64,000 nucleotides of DNA from JADMIH01 sp036399775 (lineage in GTDB: Bacteria; Chloroflexota; Chloroflexia; QHBQ01; JADMIH01). The first letter of the stretch is position 1; each line of letters opens with the position of its first letter. Below are positions 25,022-33,664 of the stretch, piece by piece. Position numbers and translations under genes: made by a program. The notes under the pieces are model-generated. The model worked only from the letters and a program-made list of their open reading frames with translations, searched no databases and was not told the origin of the DNA. Where the stretch lies: contig DASWMJ010000053.1 of assembly GCA_036399775.1 (NCBI GenBank), forward strand, positions 1-64,000, read 5' to 3'.

Positions 25022-26149
25022 ATGGTGTCAGTACGTTCAGGACTTACTACACAGAGCGATTGTGATTTTGACGCGGCACAAGGTGATGGCCGCATGCCTT
25101 CCCTGACACGCGAAGAGTGGGATAACCTCCTGCGTGATGCTGCCTCCAACGTGGTCTTTATGACGTGGGAGTGGCAGCGCGCGTGGTGGCGGCACTTCGG
25201 CTCTCAGGAAGGCTGTCAGCTTCACCTGCTATCTTTGCGTGATGAAAGAGGAGCGTTGGTGGGCATCGCTCCTCTTTTTATTGAGCACGCGCCCCTGCCT
25301 CCCTTCAAGGAATACGCCAGGGGAGAGCAAAGACCGGTGGGGGAGGGCGAGCCGCTCCGCATCGTGCGCATAGTGGGCGGCATCGAGGTCGCGGACTACC
25401 TGGACGTGATAGCCCCCGCAAACCGGCTGCCCGAAGTATGGGCCGCCGTCCTGGATTACCTGCTGGATAAGCGCGACGAATGGGATGTGATTGACTTCCA
25501 CTCTCTACCAGAGTCGTCGCCATCCAGGGAGTTACTGCCTGCGCTTGCTGAGGAGCGGGGGTTGGATTGCCGGGTCTTCCCGGAGGATGTCTCTCCCGTG
25601 CTCGAATTGCCGGGCGACTGGGATACCTACCTGATGAGTCTCCGCAAGAAGGACCGCCACGAATTGCGGCGCAAAGTACGCAAACTGGAAGGGCGCGACG
25701 ACGTGAAGTGGCGCTTGGTCCCCGCAAAGCAGCGAGAAGCCATGATTGAGGGTATGCGGACTTTCCTCGACCTCCACCGCCTGAGTGGTGCCGACAAAGC
25801 CTCCTTCATGGACGAGAAGATGGCTGCCTACTTCCTGGACATGGCTTCCAGCTTATCCGATACGGGCTGGCTGGACCTGGCTATCCTGGATGTGGCGGGC
25901 GAGCCTGCTTCCGCCTACTTTTCGTTCAGCTACGGCGACAGGCTTTACCTGTACAACTCCGGCTACGACCCGCAATTCGCCTCATACAGCGCGGGCGTGG
26001 CCCTGCTGGCCTACCGCATTCACAAGGCGATACTGGAAGGCTTCAAACACTTCGATTTCCTGCGCGGTGACGAGCCATACAAGTACGATTTCGGCGCGAA
26101 AGACACTTATGTTTATAGGGCATTCCTTTCGGCTAAACGTAAAACGTGA
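25022..26149 (+). CDS. FemAB/CelD-like acyltransferase (Acetyltransf_6, GNAT superfamily)
   Basis: A 375-residue cytoplasmic protein of the BioF2-like/CelD GNAT group. The N-terminal half holds 'WEWQRAWWRHFG' and 'LVGIAPLFIE', and the central region 'LRKKDRHELRRKVRKLE' is the diagnostic basic stretch of this family. The C-terminal half, with 'YLYNSGYDPQFASYSAG', 'FDFLRGDEPYKYDFG' and a final 'YRAFL', is the acyltransferase part. Members are found with polysaccharide genes; the acceptor here is unknown. A TATAAT at 24932-24937 with a poor -35 may be the promoter, giving a leader of about 80 nt. Confidence 0.8.
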   Translation: MVSVRSGLTTQSDCDFDAAQGDGRMPSLTREEWDNLLRDAASNVVFMTWEWQRAWWRHFGSQEGCQLHLLSLRDERGALVGIAPLFIEHAPLPPFKEYARGEQRPVGEGEPLRIVRIVGGIEVADYLDVIAPANRLPEVWAAVLDYLLDKRDEWDVIDFHSLPESSPSRELLPALAEERGLDCRVFPEDVSPVLELPGDWDTYLMSLRKKDRHELRRKVRKLEGRDDVKWRLVPAKQREAMIEGMRTFLDLHRLSGADKASFMDEKMAAYFLDMASSLSDTGWLDLAILDVAGEPASAYFSFSYGDRLYLYNSGYDPQFASYSAGVALLAYRIHKAILEGFKHFDFLRGDEPYKYDFGAKDTYVYRAFLSAKRKT

Positions 26150-26252
26150 ACCACAAAGGCACAAAGAACACTAAGCTGATATAAATGGAACCGCAGAGAC
26201 GCTGAGATAATTTAGAAGGACTACTGAGATCACGCATCACGTTTCACGCATG
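26150..26252. repeat. Single-arm family C and A repeat words
   Basis: AACCACAAAGGCACAAAG (about 26147-26164), AACCGCAGAGACGC (about 26190-26203) and CACGTTTCACGC (about 26238-26249) are copies of words from the inverted-repeat elements but lack complementary arms here. No gene is seen before 26282. Confidence 0.6.
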
Positions 26253-26281
26253 AAAAATAAAGTGGAGAAAATAAGATAATC

Positions 26282-27553
26282 ATGTGTAAGATAGCCATGA
26301 TAAGCATGCATACTTGCCCGCTGGCGTGTCCGCAGGCGTTACTGGGGGGGCGCGAGACGGGGGGGATGAACGTTTACATAAGTGAGTTGAGCAAGGAACT
26401 GGCGCGTATGGGGAAGAGCGTTGACGTGTTCACGCGCTTCCAGGATACGGCTACCGACCAGGTGCAGTGGCTTGGCCCCGATGCGCGGGTAATCCATCTG
26501 CCGGCAGGTCCGAAAGCCCCTTACGACAAGAATAAGCTGCCCAACCACGTGGACGAGTTTGTAGCGGGCATAAAGGAGTTCGCCAGGCGGGAAGGTATCT
26601 GCTACGACCTGATACACAGCCATTACTGGGTGTCCGGGCTGGCGGCGCGTAAGCTACAACAGGACTGGGGCGTGCCGGTGGTGCAGATGTTCCACACATT
26701 GGGCGCGCTGAAGAACAAGGTAGCGAAGGAAGAGATCGACCGCGAGCCGGGGGGGCGGATAGAGACCGAGCGCAAGGTAATGGGATGGGCCGACAGGATA
26801 GTAGCGGCTACTCCCCTCGACAAAGCGCATATGTCCTGGCACTATGGTGCCGATACGAGCAAAATCACAGTTATACCTGCCGGGGTGGATACGGAGCTTT
26901 TCCACCCGCGCGACCGGGCCGAGGTGCGCCGACAGCTTGGCTTGCCTGATCTGGATACGCCTATCCTACTCTTCGTGGGGCGCATCGAGCGGTTGAAGGG
27001 GATTGACACTCTGCTAGAATCGGTGGCGGTAGTGAGCCGCTTCTGCGCGGGGCGCGACCTGAAGGTGCTGATCGTGGGAGGCGGCGGGCAGACCGAAGCC
27101 GAGAACGCCGAGCTACGGCGCGTGGTGCAACTCCACCGCGACCTCAACCTGGAAGACCAGGTGGAGTTCGTCGGCTCGAAGCCACAGGAGATGTTGCCCC
27201 TCTACTATTCGGCGGCGGACATCACCATAATGCCGTCGCACTACGAGTCGTTCGGGCTGGTGGCTGTGGAGTCTATGGCTTCCGGCACGCCGGTGATAGC
27301 ATCCGATGTCGGCGGGCTGTCGTACACCGTCAGGGACGGCGAGACCGGCTTCCTGGTGCCCCACGAGAACCACTTCGCCCTGGCCGAGAAGGTCCATGCT
27401 CTCTTGAAAGACCCCCACATGCGCCAGGAGATGGGCGAGCAGGCGGCCCGCCACGCCTCACAGTATTCGTGGCACAATATCGCTGCTCAGATAGTAGAGG
27501 TCTACGACCAGGAAATCTCCGCGCGGTGCGGTATGGCCTGCCGGTGCGTGTAG
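26282..27553 (+). CDS. MshA/sucrose-phosphate-synthase-like glycosyltransferase (GT4)
   Basis: A 423-residue GT-B enzyme. The N-terminus 'MHTCPLACP', then 'ETGGMNVYISELSKELA' and 'VDVFTRF', closely follows the MshA (D-inositol-3-phosphate glycosyltransferase) and sucrose-phosphate synthase pattern. 'HSHYWVSGLAA', 'VIPAGVDTELF', 'FVGRIERLKGIDTLL' and the retaining E-x7-E in 'ESFGLVAVE' are all present. It would use a nucleotide sugar on a small phosphorylated or polyol acceptor. Mycothiol synthesis is not expected outside actinobacteria, so glucosylglycerate-, sucrose- or glycolipid-type products are alternatives. The promoter of rpsT overlaps just past its stop. Confidence 0.88.
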   Translation: MCKIAMISMHTCPLACPQALLGGRETGGMNVYISELSKELARMGKSVDVFTRFQDTATDQVQWLGPDARVIHLPAGPKAPYDKNKLPNHVDEFVAGIKEFARREGICYDLIHSHYWVSGLAARKLQQDWGVPVVQMFHTLGALKNKVAKEEIDREPGGRIETERKVMGWADRIVAATPLDKAHMSWHYGADTSKITVIPAGVDTELFHPRDRAEVRRQLGLPDLDTPILLFVGRIERLKGIDTLLESVAVVSRFCAGRDLKVLIVGGGGQTEAENAELRRVVQLHRDLNLEDQVEFVGSKPQEMLPLYYSAADITIMPSHYESFGLVAVESMASGTPVIASDVGGLSYTVRDGETGFLVPHENHFALAEKVHALLKDPHMRQEMGEQAARHASQYSWHNIAAQIVEVYDQEISARCGMACRCV

Positions 27554-27556
27554 AGT

Positions 27557-27585
27557 TTGCTTTTTCGCGTGCCGTCTGCTATAAT
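27557..27585 (+). promoter_or_regulatory. Sigma70 promoter of rpsT
   Basis: TTGCTT (27557-27562) and a perfect TATAAT (27580-27585) are separated by 17 nt. The predicted start near 27592 leaves a leader of about 75 nt. Confidence 0.75.
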
Positions 27586-27666
27586 AGGTGCTGGCCTTAA
27601 GATAGGTGTTATTCTGAAAGAGATTTGATCCGGCACTGATACTGCCTGTATATTTGGGAGGATGTT

Positions 27667-27939
27667 TTGGCGAATACTAAGTCCGCACTCAAGAGGATAC
27701 GCTCCGGCGAGCGCAAGCGGATGCGCAACAAGCCGATACGCACCGCGCTCAAGACCTACGTCAAATCGGCGCAGAACAGAATTGTCGCCGGTGTAACAGA
27801 AGACGCCGCCGATGCCGTAGTTCGCGCCATCAGCGCTCTCGACAAGGCTGCGGGTAAGGGCATCATCCATCGCAACCAGGCAGCCCGCCGCAAAGCCCGC
27901 CTCATGGCGAAGTTCAACAAGATCGGCGCGGGCAAATAA
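27667..27939 (+). CDS. rpsT: 30S ribosomal protein S20
   Basis: A 90-residue, highly basic, helical protein that binds the 5' domain of 16S rRNA during 30S assembly. 'ANTKSALKRIRSGERKRMRN' at the N-terminus and 'AAGKGIIHRNQAARRKARLM' near the end are diagnostic. It starts at TTG (27667) with GGGAGG at 27656-27661. A TTG start is common for S20 and fits autoregulation by weak initiation. A perfect terminator hairpin follows 14 nt after the stop. Confidence 0.98.
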   Translation: MANTKSALKRIRSGERKRMRNKPIRTALKTYVKSAQNRIVAGVTEDAADAVVRAISALDKAAGKGIIHRNQAARRKARLMAKFNKIGAGK

Positions 27940-27953
27940 TCGTCGTTGCCACG

Positions 27954-27995
27954 AATCATAAAGGGGAGGCTGTTCAACGCCTCCCCTTTATGATT
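27954..27995. terminator. Bidirectional rho-independent terminator between rpsT and holA
   Basis: A 17-bp perfect stem (27954-27970 with 27979-27995) has an 8-nt loop. The A/T-rich outer stem gives a T tract on both strands, suiting the convergent genes. Confidence 0.93.
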
Positions 27996-28007
27996 CCCAC
28001 GCTTCCT

Positions 28008-29039
28008 CTACTGGCACATCTCTACTACAAGAGCGTCCAGGGAAAGCTCCGCGTCGGCGCGCCCCATCTTCACGCCGTGATCCAACTCAAGCAGCTTTGA
28101 ATGGATGAGAAGCAGCTTCTTCATCGAGAACTGGCGGGCCTGGCCTACGCTCTTACGCACGACGAAGTCGCTCAGCCCCGCAGTTTCAGCCATGCGGAAG
28201 TCGGGGATTTTGCGGTCGAGCATATCTCTTATCTGGATTAGGGTGCGGACCTGCCAGGCCAGCACGGGTAGTATGCCCTCGGCTGCCGTGCCTCCATCCA
28301 GGAGGCGTTGCAACTGCTGTAGCGCCCCTCGTGTGTCGCGGCGGGCGGCGGCTGAGGTCATCTCGAACACGTCGTCCTGCTTGGAGACGAAGCTCATCTG
28401 CTTCAGCACCTGCTCGTCAATGAGACCGCCGGGGCCGACGTAGAGGGATAGCTTGTCTACCTCGTTGGCGAGCATATGCAGGTCGGGTAGCGTTGAGGCG
28501 AGAGCGTTCTGCGCGCCCTGCGTGATTTTCACGCCCGCAGCCTTGCAGCGTTCTGCCAACCATCTTTCCAGGGCAACCCCTCTGGGCGCGAGGTGCTCTT
28601 CCACCTTGCCGTAGCGTGAAGCCGCCTTCAGCATAGTGTTGTTCTTCGCCACGCCGCCACGCTCCACCAGGATGAGCACGCACGATTCGGGCACCGAGCC
28701 GAAGACCTTTGCGAAGCCGTCCCCCAGCCCAGGATCGCTCTTTCCCCGGCCCTTTGGCGCGGCGTCGGCTTTGGCCGCAGGCGCAGCATCATCTTCGCCC
28801 ACAGCCTTGCCGGAACCAAACCGCGACAGCAACCCCTCCACCACGACCACGCGCCTGTCCGCCAGGAAGCCCATAGATTGCACGGCCCTCATCAGCTCGT
28901 CGGGCGTGACGCGCGCGCCATCCAGCCTGACAAGGTTGAGATCGCCCAACCCCTCGGCGTCTAGAACGTACTTCTCTATATGTGCTTTCAAAGCCTGAGC
29001 CACAAGAAACCGCTCAGGCCCAAGAAGAAGGATTAGCAT
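28008..29039 (-). CDS. holA: DNA polymerase III delta subunit
   Basis: A 343-residue clamp-loader subunit that opens the beta sliding clamp. It begins 'MLILLLGPERFLVAQALKAHI', with the HolA N-terminal fold. Later come 'FGSVPESCVLILVE', 'LPDLHMLANEVDKLSLYVG' and 'DVFEMTSAAARRDTRGAL', all family-typical, and the length matches (about 340). A Lys/Ala-rich insertion (about 72-102) is low in complexity. There is no clear Shine-Dalgarno; a perfect 31-bp inverted repeat starts only 6 nt upstream of the ATG. Confidence 0.92.
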   Translation of the reverse strand: MLILLLGPERFLVAQALKAHIEKYVLDAEGLGDLNLVRLDGARVTPDELMRAVQSMGFLADRRVVVVEGLLSRFGSGKAVGEDDAAPAAKADAAPKGRGKSDPGLGDGFAKVFGSVPESCVLILVERGGVAKNNTMLKAASRYGKVEEHLAPRGVALERWLAERCKAAGVKITQGAQNALASTLPDLHMLANEVDKLSLYVGPGGLIDEQVLKQMSFVSKQDDVFEMTSAAARRDTRGALQQLQRLLDGGTAAEGILPVLAWQVRTLIQIRDMLDRKIPDFRMAETAGLSDFVVRKSVGQARQFSMKKLLLIHSKLLELDHGVKMGRADAELSLDALVVEMCQ

Positions 29040-29045
29040 CTTTGG

Positions 29046-29132
29046 ATTTTAGATTTCCGATTTTAGATTTTCGATTTGGTTTCTCGCTGTGGCTACTGCC
29101 CAATCGAAAATCTAAAATCGGAAATCTAAAAT
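29046..29132. repeat. Intergenic inverted-repeat element, family B, perfect 31-bp stem
   Basis: 29046-29076 and 29102-29132 are perfect reverse complements with a 25-nt loop. The words are ATTTTAGATTTCCG and ATTTTCGATT. It lies between the holA start and the 3' end of the 6S RNA gene. Confidence 0.92.
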
Positions 29133-29134
29133 AG

Positions 29135-29306
29135 AAAAACCCTGGGCGTGGCCGTAGAGGTTTTGAACCTGCTCTTCGCAGGTGGGTGCCGTTCTTCAGG
29201 TTATTGCGTTACCGCGAAGGGCGTACGCAGCCCCATCCGCTGCCGGCTCCCAAAAAACTAGTTAGGATCAAAACCTTTATACGACCATTGTCACCACAGG
29301 GTTTAG
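29135..29306 (-). ncRNA. ssrS: 6S RNA (SsrS)
   Basis: No reading frame covers this stretch, but a long irregular RNA helix does, read on the minus strand. Terminal AAACCCTG (29304-29297) pairs with CAGGGTTT (29144-29137). Further in, a GGTCGTA...AGGTTTTGA strand pairs with TCAAAACCTCTACGGCC. A large central bubble contains a small CCTGC/GCAGG hairpin on its 3' side, next to CGGCACCCACC, a segment I associate with 6S RNAs. The length (about 170-190 nt) fits. A consensus promoter lies at the right distance and a T run follows the last stem. 6S RNA binds sigma70 RNA polymerase in stationary phase. The identity is inferred from structure. Confidence 0.75.
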
Positions 29307-29312
29307 GCCTTA

Positions 29313-29341
29313 AAGATACCACATCACGCACGCGTAGTCAA
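29313..29341 (-). promoter_or_regulatory. Sigma70 promoter of the 6S RNA gene
   Basis: On the minus strand, TTGACT (29341-29336) and TATCTT (29318-29313) are separated by 17 nt. The predicted start is near 29306, just ahead of the terminal stem. Confidence 0.8.
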
Positions 29342-29378
29342 GCAGGATAGGGGAGGAGTTCTATAACCTCACGCGCCT

Positions 29379-29523
29379 TAACCGCAAAGACGCAAAGAAA
29401 TGTAAAGTTCGCTAAGGTTTTATGGTACTTCGCACGGTGCAAATAAATGCCACGTCCGTATGTTTACCGGATGAACAATAAGGTACTTTGCGAACTTCGC
29501 GTTTCTTTGCGTCTTTGCGGTTA
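29379..29523. repeat. Intergenic inverted-repeat element, family C (AACCGCAAAGACGC words)
   Basis: 22-nt outer arms, 29379-29400 and 29502-29523, are perfect complements. Inner complementary words (GTAAAGTTCGC against GCGAACTTCGC) extend the stem imperfectly. Confidence 0.85.
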
Positions 29524-29530
29524 GAAAAAG

Positions 29531-31390
29531 CTATCTAGGCCGCCGCTTTATCATTTCGTAGGCGGGGCGGGGGGTCCAATCGCCGTCTATGATGCTGAAG
29601 TGGCTGGGGCCGGTGTACCAGGGCTGGAACGTCGAGAAGTTGAGGTTCCACAGGAACATCACGCCCATCCAGGGGTAATACTTGCGCGCCCACTGCATAG
29701 CGGCTACCGTGTATATCCCCTGCTCCTCGCGGGTGGTGAAGCGGCAGTCGCCATACCCACCCTCTCGGAAGTCGCTGCACCAACCGTACTCGGTCACCCA
29801 CATCTGCTTGATGCCATCGCCGTACTTCTCCATGATGGCGCGTTGGTCCTCGATGCGGCGGAAATAGAACTGATTGTTCAGGTTGTAGTAATCGCGCTGG
29901 CCTTTTTCGGGATTGATGGGGAAGGCTGGATCGAGGTTAGGGTTGTCGGGCCACTTGGTATCGGGCGGGTTATTGTAGCCGTAGGGGTGGGTGCCCATAG
30001 CGTCGAAGTAGGCGCGCACCTCGCCGTCGTTGTACTTGTACATCTCCTCCAAGTAAGTGGTGTCTTTTAGCACGCCCTCCGCGCCCTCGGCCCGCTTACC
30101 GAGGGGGTCGTCTATGCCCGTCGGTGTGAGCGCGCCCGCGACCACTACCACGCTCGTGTCAACAGATTTAATTCCTTTGTACGCCTCTTTGAGCATCTCA
30201 ACGTAGCGTGCGGGGTTGATCTGACCGCTCTCGCCTTCAAGGTTATACTCGTTCCATATCTCGTACGCGCCCACGCGACCCTTGAAGTGGGTGGTCATGG
30301 CCTTCATGAAGTCGCCCAGGTCGCGCGGGTCCCTGGGGAAGCCGTGCCCGTCACCCGTCGCCCACTCCGGCGCTTTCACTATGGAGAGCAGCACCTTGAC
30401 GTTGCGCGATTGAGCGTCGTTCACCACGCGGTCCAGCTCTTCCCAGTGGTACGCGCCCTTGGGGTCCTCGGTATCCTTCCATTCGACCTGCTGCTTCACC
30501 CAGGTGAATTGCAGGTCGTTGATCATGTGCAGAATCCGTCCCCGGTCTGAGTAGTAGAGTTGCGCGATCATGCCGTCGCCCACATGGGGGCCTTTTAGGA
30601 ATTGGCCTCCCGCGTTCGGCTTGGCGGGCTTCCAGAGGGGTTGCGTGACGGGGAGGCCACCGGGTATGGGCGGACCCCAGGCGTTGATGGAAGATTGTAG
30701 CTCCATGTAGTCTTTGCCAAGCAAGCCAAGCAGCACGTCATAGGGTGCCTGGTTCTCCGGGTGGAACTCGAAGCGGTTGCGCTGGAAATACTGCACGAGG
30801 TACTCTTTGCCGTTATCCGGGTTCTTCTCGTTGAACGGCTCGGAAATGGGATAACCGAAAATCTCAAGGCCACCCTTGCCGCGCCAGTAACTCAAGAAAG
30901 GCTCGGCGAGCGAATGCTGCGTGGGTTCGAGGTATATCTTGGCCGGGGTCTCGCGGAAGGGGTCAACCGTCTCGAAGCTGCGGCCCCTGGTAAGCTCTAC
31001 GCCCAGCAGGCCGAGCAGCACCTCGTTTGTCGTGCCCTTGAACTCAGGGTGGTGCTCGAAGCGATTGCGCTCGAAGTATTGCACCAGGTAGTCTCTGCCG
31101 TCGGCCAGGTTGCGCTCTACGCGAGCCGGGGAGATGGGGAAGCCGAAGATGGCAAGCCCACCCTTAGCCTCCCAGTACCTGACGAAGACGGCGGGCACCG
31201 TGAAACCCGTCTCAGGGAAAGTGCGGTCGCCGGGGTCGGGTGCCGGTGTGGGAACGGGTGCCTGGCCTGCGGCGGTGGGAGTAGATGTAGCAGGTGGGGT
31301 GGTCTGGCCGTAGCTCTGAGTGGTTATTGAGGTGACGACTAATAACAGGATGGACAGGATCGAAAAAGAGACAACCAGTTTCTTACCCAC
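29531..31390 (-). CDS. Secreted clan GH-A glycoside hydrolase with two N-terminal repeat modules
   Basis: A 619-residue exported enzyme. Signal peptide at 1-29, Thr/Pro linker to about 56, then two related modules of about 75 residues (about 58-135 and 155-228), each with 'YW..KGGL.IFG.PIS', 'YLVQYF.RNRFE.HPE' and a 'LLGLLG' end. The catalytic (beta/alpha)8 domain spans about 265-619. The acid/base is Glu381 in 'EIWNEYN' and the nucleophile Glu534 in 'VTEYGW', as in GH39/GH5-type hydrolases. The substrate is probably a plant or envelope polysaccharide. The start is GTG with GAGGGGGG upstream. The same module pair precedes the hydrolase at 60651. Confidence 0.82.
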   Translation of the reverse strand: MGKKLVVSFSILSILLLVVTSITTQSYGQTTPPATSTPTAAGQAPVPTPAPDPGDRTFPETGFTVPAVFVRYWEAKGGLAIFGFPISPARVERNLADGRDYLVQYFERNRFEHHPEFKGTTNEVLLGLLGVELTRGRSFETVDPFRETPAKIYLEPTQHSLAEPFLSYWRGKGGLEIFGYPISEPFNEKNPDNGKEYLVQYFQRNRFEFHPENQAPYDVLLGLLGKDYMELQSSINAWGPPIPGGLPVTQPLWKPAKPNAGGQFLKGPHVGDGMIAQLYYSDRGRILHMINDLQFTWVKQQVEWKDTEDPKGAYHWEELDRVVNDAQSRNVKVLLSIVKAPEWATGDGHGFPRDPRDLGDFMKAMTTHFKGRVGAYEIWNEYNLEGESGQINPARYVEMLKEAYKGIKSVDTSVVVVAGALTPTGIDDPLGKRAEGAEGVLKDTTYLEEMYKYNDGEVRAYFDAMGTHPYGYNNPPDTKWPDNPNLDPAFPINPEKGQRDYYNLNNQFYFRRIEDQRAIMEKYGDGIKQMWVTEYGWCSDFREGGYGDCRFTTREEQGIYTVAAMQWARKYYPWMGVMFLWNLNFSTFQPWYTGPSHFSIIDGDWTPRPAYEMIKRRPR

Positions 31391-31604
31391 AACTACCCCC
31401 CTCTATGGAAAAACAATACTTTCAGGCGACATAGCCGCCTGATTAATAAACGCTTGTGCGAGCGCAACGGTTTTTCCTCTGCGCTCGAATTGGACGGCTA
31501 ACACTCGTGTCAAGCGTATTCTACTAAATTCCGGGCGCGGAGCAAAGGTTTTGCCCAACTAATCGCGTAATAGCACTACGTTAGAAGTGGGCGAACCCAG
31601 CATC

Positions 31605-31729
31605 CTTGTCATTCTGAGCGCAGCGAAGAATCTCGTCCCTCGCGCATTATCTTGCCTTTAATTTCTTCAATTGCGTCCCCGGCATTGTACGCGAGGCGCG
31701 AGATTCTTCGCTTCGCTCAGAATGACAAG
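31605..31729. repeat. Intergenic inverted-repeat element, family D (TCATTCTGAGCG words)
   Basis: The arms start at 31605 and end at 31729, pairing CTTGTCATTCTGAGCG...AATCTCG with its complement over about 38 nt with a few mismatches. Bases 31391-31604 upstream hold a small GAGCGCA/TGCGCTC hairpin but no gene. Confidence 0.88.
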
Positions 31730-31799
31730 GAAACAGGGTCGGCTGTCCCCGACTATTCCCGCTCTGCAACCGCCGTGCTTTACGCAATACATTCACGTT

Positions 31800-33311
31800 T
31801 CACGCGATGGGTATAAAGCCCACCGAGAAGCGTATGTACTGCTCGCTGTAGCCGAAGGCGTTGCCCGACACACCAGATATACCCGTCTGCTCGAATAGGG
31901 AGAGCGCGTCTTCTCCGGGCTTGAGCTTGCTCCAATTGTAGATGGTTGTGTGGTCGTCCAGCCCTATATCCTCGAATAGGTTGCGCTCGGCGTTCAACTC
32001 GGTAAGCTGATTGCGGAAGTGCTCGCGCCGCAGGTAGTAGAGGGACTTTATCTTGTCCTGTATCTCCGGGCGCTCGTCGAACATCTCCACGTAGGCCGTG
32101 AAGCGCAACTGCCACTCCGCGGGCAGCCCCGCCGTAGTGTTGTTCCAAGCGGCGCGCATGAAATCGGCCCATCCAGCGTTCTGGAGGGACACCCAACCGC
32201 ACCTGTCGCCTGTCAGCGTAAAGACTTTCGACAGGGAGTTGATGAAGAGGGTACGGTCGAGCGCGAAGGGCGTGTTGAGCGCGACCATACGGGCCTTGTC
32301 GTCCTCAGCGTCGCCCGTGCCCATATATGCCAGGTCGGCCAGCACCGCAAGCTCGCGGCCATCTTCTTCTATGGCGCGATATACTTCGCTTATCTCCTGG
32401 GGTGAATAGGAGAAGGCGGTGGGGTTATTGCTCACCGTGAAGTAGAGCAAGCGCAGATCGGGGTCGTCGGCCAGGGCTTGCTTCATCTGGGCGTATGTCA
32501 GCTTGAAGCCGCTCTCCTCGGTGGTCTTCAGCAGCATCAGCTTGACGCCGGCCATCTCAGCCTGCCAGTTCACGACCGCGAAGCCGGGCGCGGGAAAGGC
32601 AAAGGTGATAGGGTTGCCGTACTTTTTCTTGAGGTGATAGCCGAAGGAGAGGATCGCCTTGTTGAGCGCATCGAGCGCACCCACGCTGAGGAAAGTCTGG
32701 TTAGCGTCGGTGGGGATGCCCCATTCCTTCTGGAAACGGGCCGCCAGCTTCTCCCGGAGATAAGGATTGCCCACGCCGAATACGTCGTAAATACGCATGT
32801 CCCAGCCGTAGTCGTTGAGCAGGCGGCGCTCTATATCTTCTTCGCGCCTGTTCAGTTCGTGGTGTACTAGCCCTTCGCTGACGCGTCCTGCTATGCTCTC
32901 GCCGGGGAGGATGATGCCCAGTTCTTCGCCGATAGTGGAGTAGTCTACACCGTCTATCTTCTCGGTTATAGTGCGCACATTGACGTCGCCAATCGTGCGG
33001 TTGATTATCTCTCTCGCTATGATGTCCGGAGAGATGCCTGCCTTGCGTGCGTTGCCTTGCGCTTCGGCTACCATGCGCGCCATCACGCGGATTGGTGAGG
33101 TGCTGGCCCGGTAGATCGGGCGGTACTTCTCCACCACTTCTTTGCGTAGTTGGGCAGTGAACGCGAGCTGCTCTTCTTCGGAGAGCACGCCATTGCCGTT
33201 CGCGGAGGAAGGGTGAGTTTCAGGGGTGGGCGTGGCGCTGCCATCGATAGGCGGCTTCTGTCCAAGATTGAGCTTACCGGCGACGTGCGCCGGTCCACTA
33301 CGCAGATTCAT
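31800..33311 (-). CDS. PLP-dependent aminotransferase, class I/II (aspartate aminotransferase-like)
   Basis: A 503-residue fold-type I PLP enzyme. The PLP lysine is in 'INSLSKVFTLTGDRCGW', with the preceding 'VLADLAYMG' Asp/Tyr pair and 'TVSNNPTAFSYS' (N-P motif). The N-terminal 120 residues are longer than in standard aspartate aminotransferases and resemble the large aspartate aminotransferase/decarboxylase-type group, including 'SPIRVMARMVAEAQGNA'. The specific amino donor is not determined. The ATG at 33311 lacks a clear ribosome-binding site. The 3' end (about 31790-31800) abuts a CACGTTTCACGC repeat word. Confidence 0.82.
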   Translation of the reverse strand: MNLRSGPAHVAGKLNLGQKPPIDGSATPTPETHPSSANGNGVLSEEEQLAFTAQLRKEVVEKYRPIYRASTSPIRVMARMVAEAQGNARKAGISPDIIAREIINRTIGDVNVRTITEKIDGVDYSTIGEELGIILPGESIAGRVSEGLVHHELNRREEDIERRLLNDYGWDMRIYDVFGVGNPYLREKLAARFQKEWGIPTDANQTFLSVGALDALNKAILSFGYHLKKKYGNPITFAFPAPGFAVVNWQAEMAGVKLMLLKTTEESGFKLTYAQMKQALADDPDLRLLYFTVSNNPTAFSYSPQEISEVYRAIEEDGRELAVLADLAYMGTGDAEDDKARMVALNTPFALDRTLFINSLSKVFTLTGDRCGWVSLQNAGWADFMRAAWNNTTAGLPAEWQLRFTAYVEMFDERPEIQDKIKSLYYLRREHFRNQLTELNAERNLFEDIGLDDHTTIYNWSKLKPGEDALSLFEQTGISGVSGNAFGYSEQYIRFSVGFIPIA

Positions 33312-33517
33312 TTAGACGAGTCCTCCGCATTGAGGCACATGGCCGGTAGATTAGAGTATCCCGCGAACGATGTTGGCATCGAGCCTGCGCCCGACCACAG
33401 ATGCCAAAGTATACTTTGGGCCGTGCGCCATTGTCAACTTGATTCTGTTATAATCGAATACGCCTCTGTCGCGTAGGGATAAGGGACCAGGGGTCAGAGG
33501 CTGATGCTATTTCTACG

Positions 33518-33609
33518 GTAGGGGTGACGCAGCGAGTCGCCCTGGTGGGAATGGCATTTCGTGCTTGCGTGCTGCCCCAGGCAGGGCGACCCGGCGGGTC
33601 GCCCCTACG
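33518..33609. repeat. Intergenic inverted-repeat element, family E (GTAGGGGCGACC words)
   Basis: GTAGGGGTGACGC (from 33518) and the complementary GGGTCGCCCCTAC (to 33609) form imperfect arms with internal GTCGCCCTG copies. A TATAAT at 33449-33454, about 210 nt before the next gene, may be its promoter. A family G word (GGGACCAGGGGTCAG, 33484-33498) recurs inverted near 44465. Confidence 0.7.
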
Positions 33610-33664
33610 TGACACATTCTTTTTGCTTACTGAGCAGCCGCCAATTGCAAGGGAGGAGCGGTTT

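Noticed and set aside
33524..33664. Extension of the 1223-residue protein by 47 codons
   Set aside because: The extension is translated from a family E repeat; the ATG at 33665 has a ribosome-binding site and a signal peptide directly after it.
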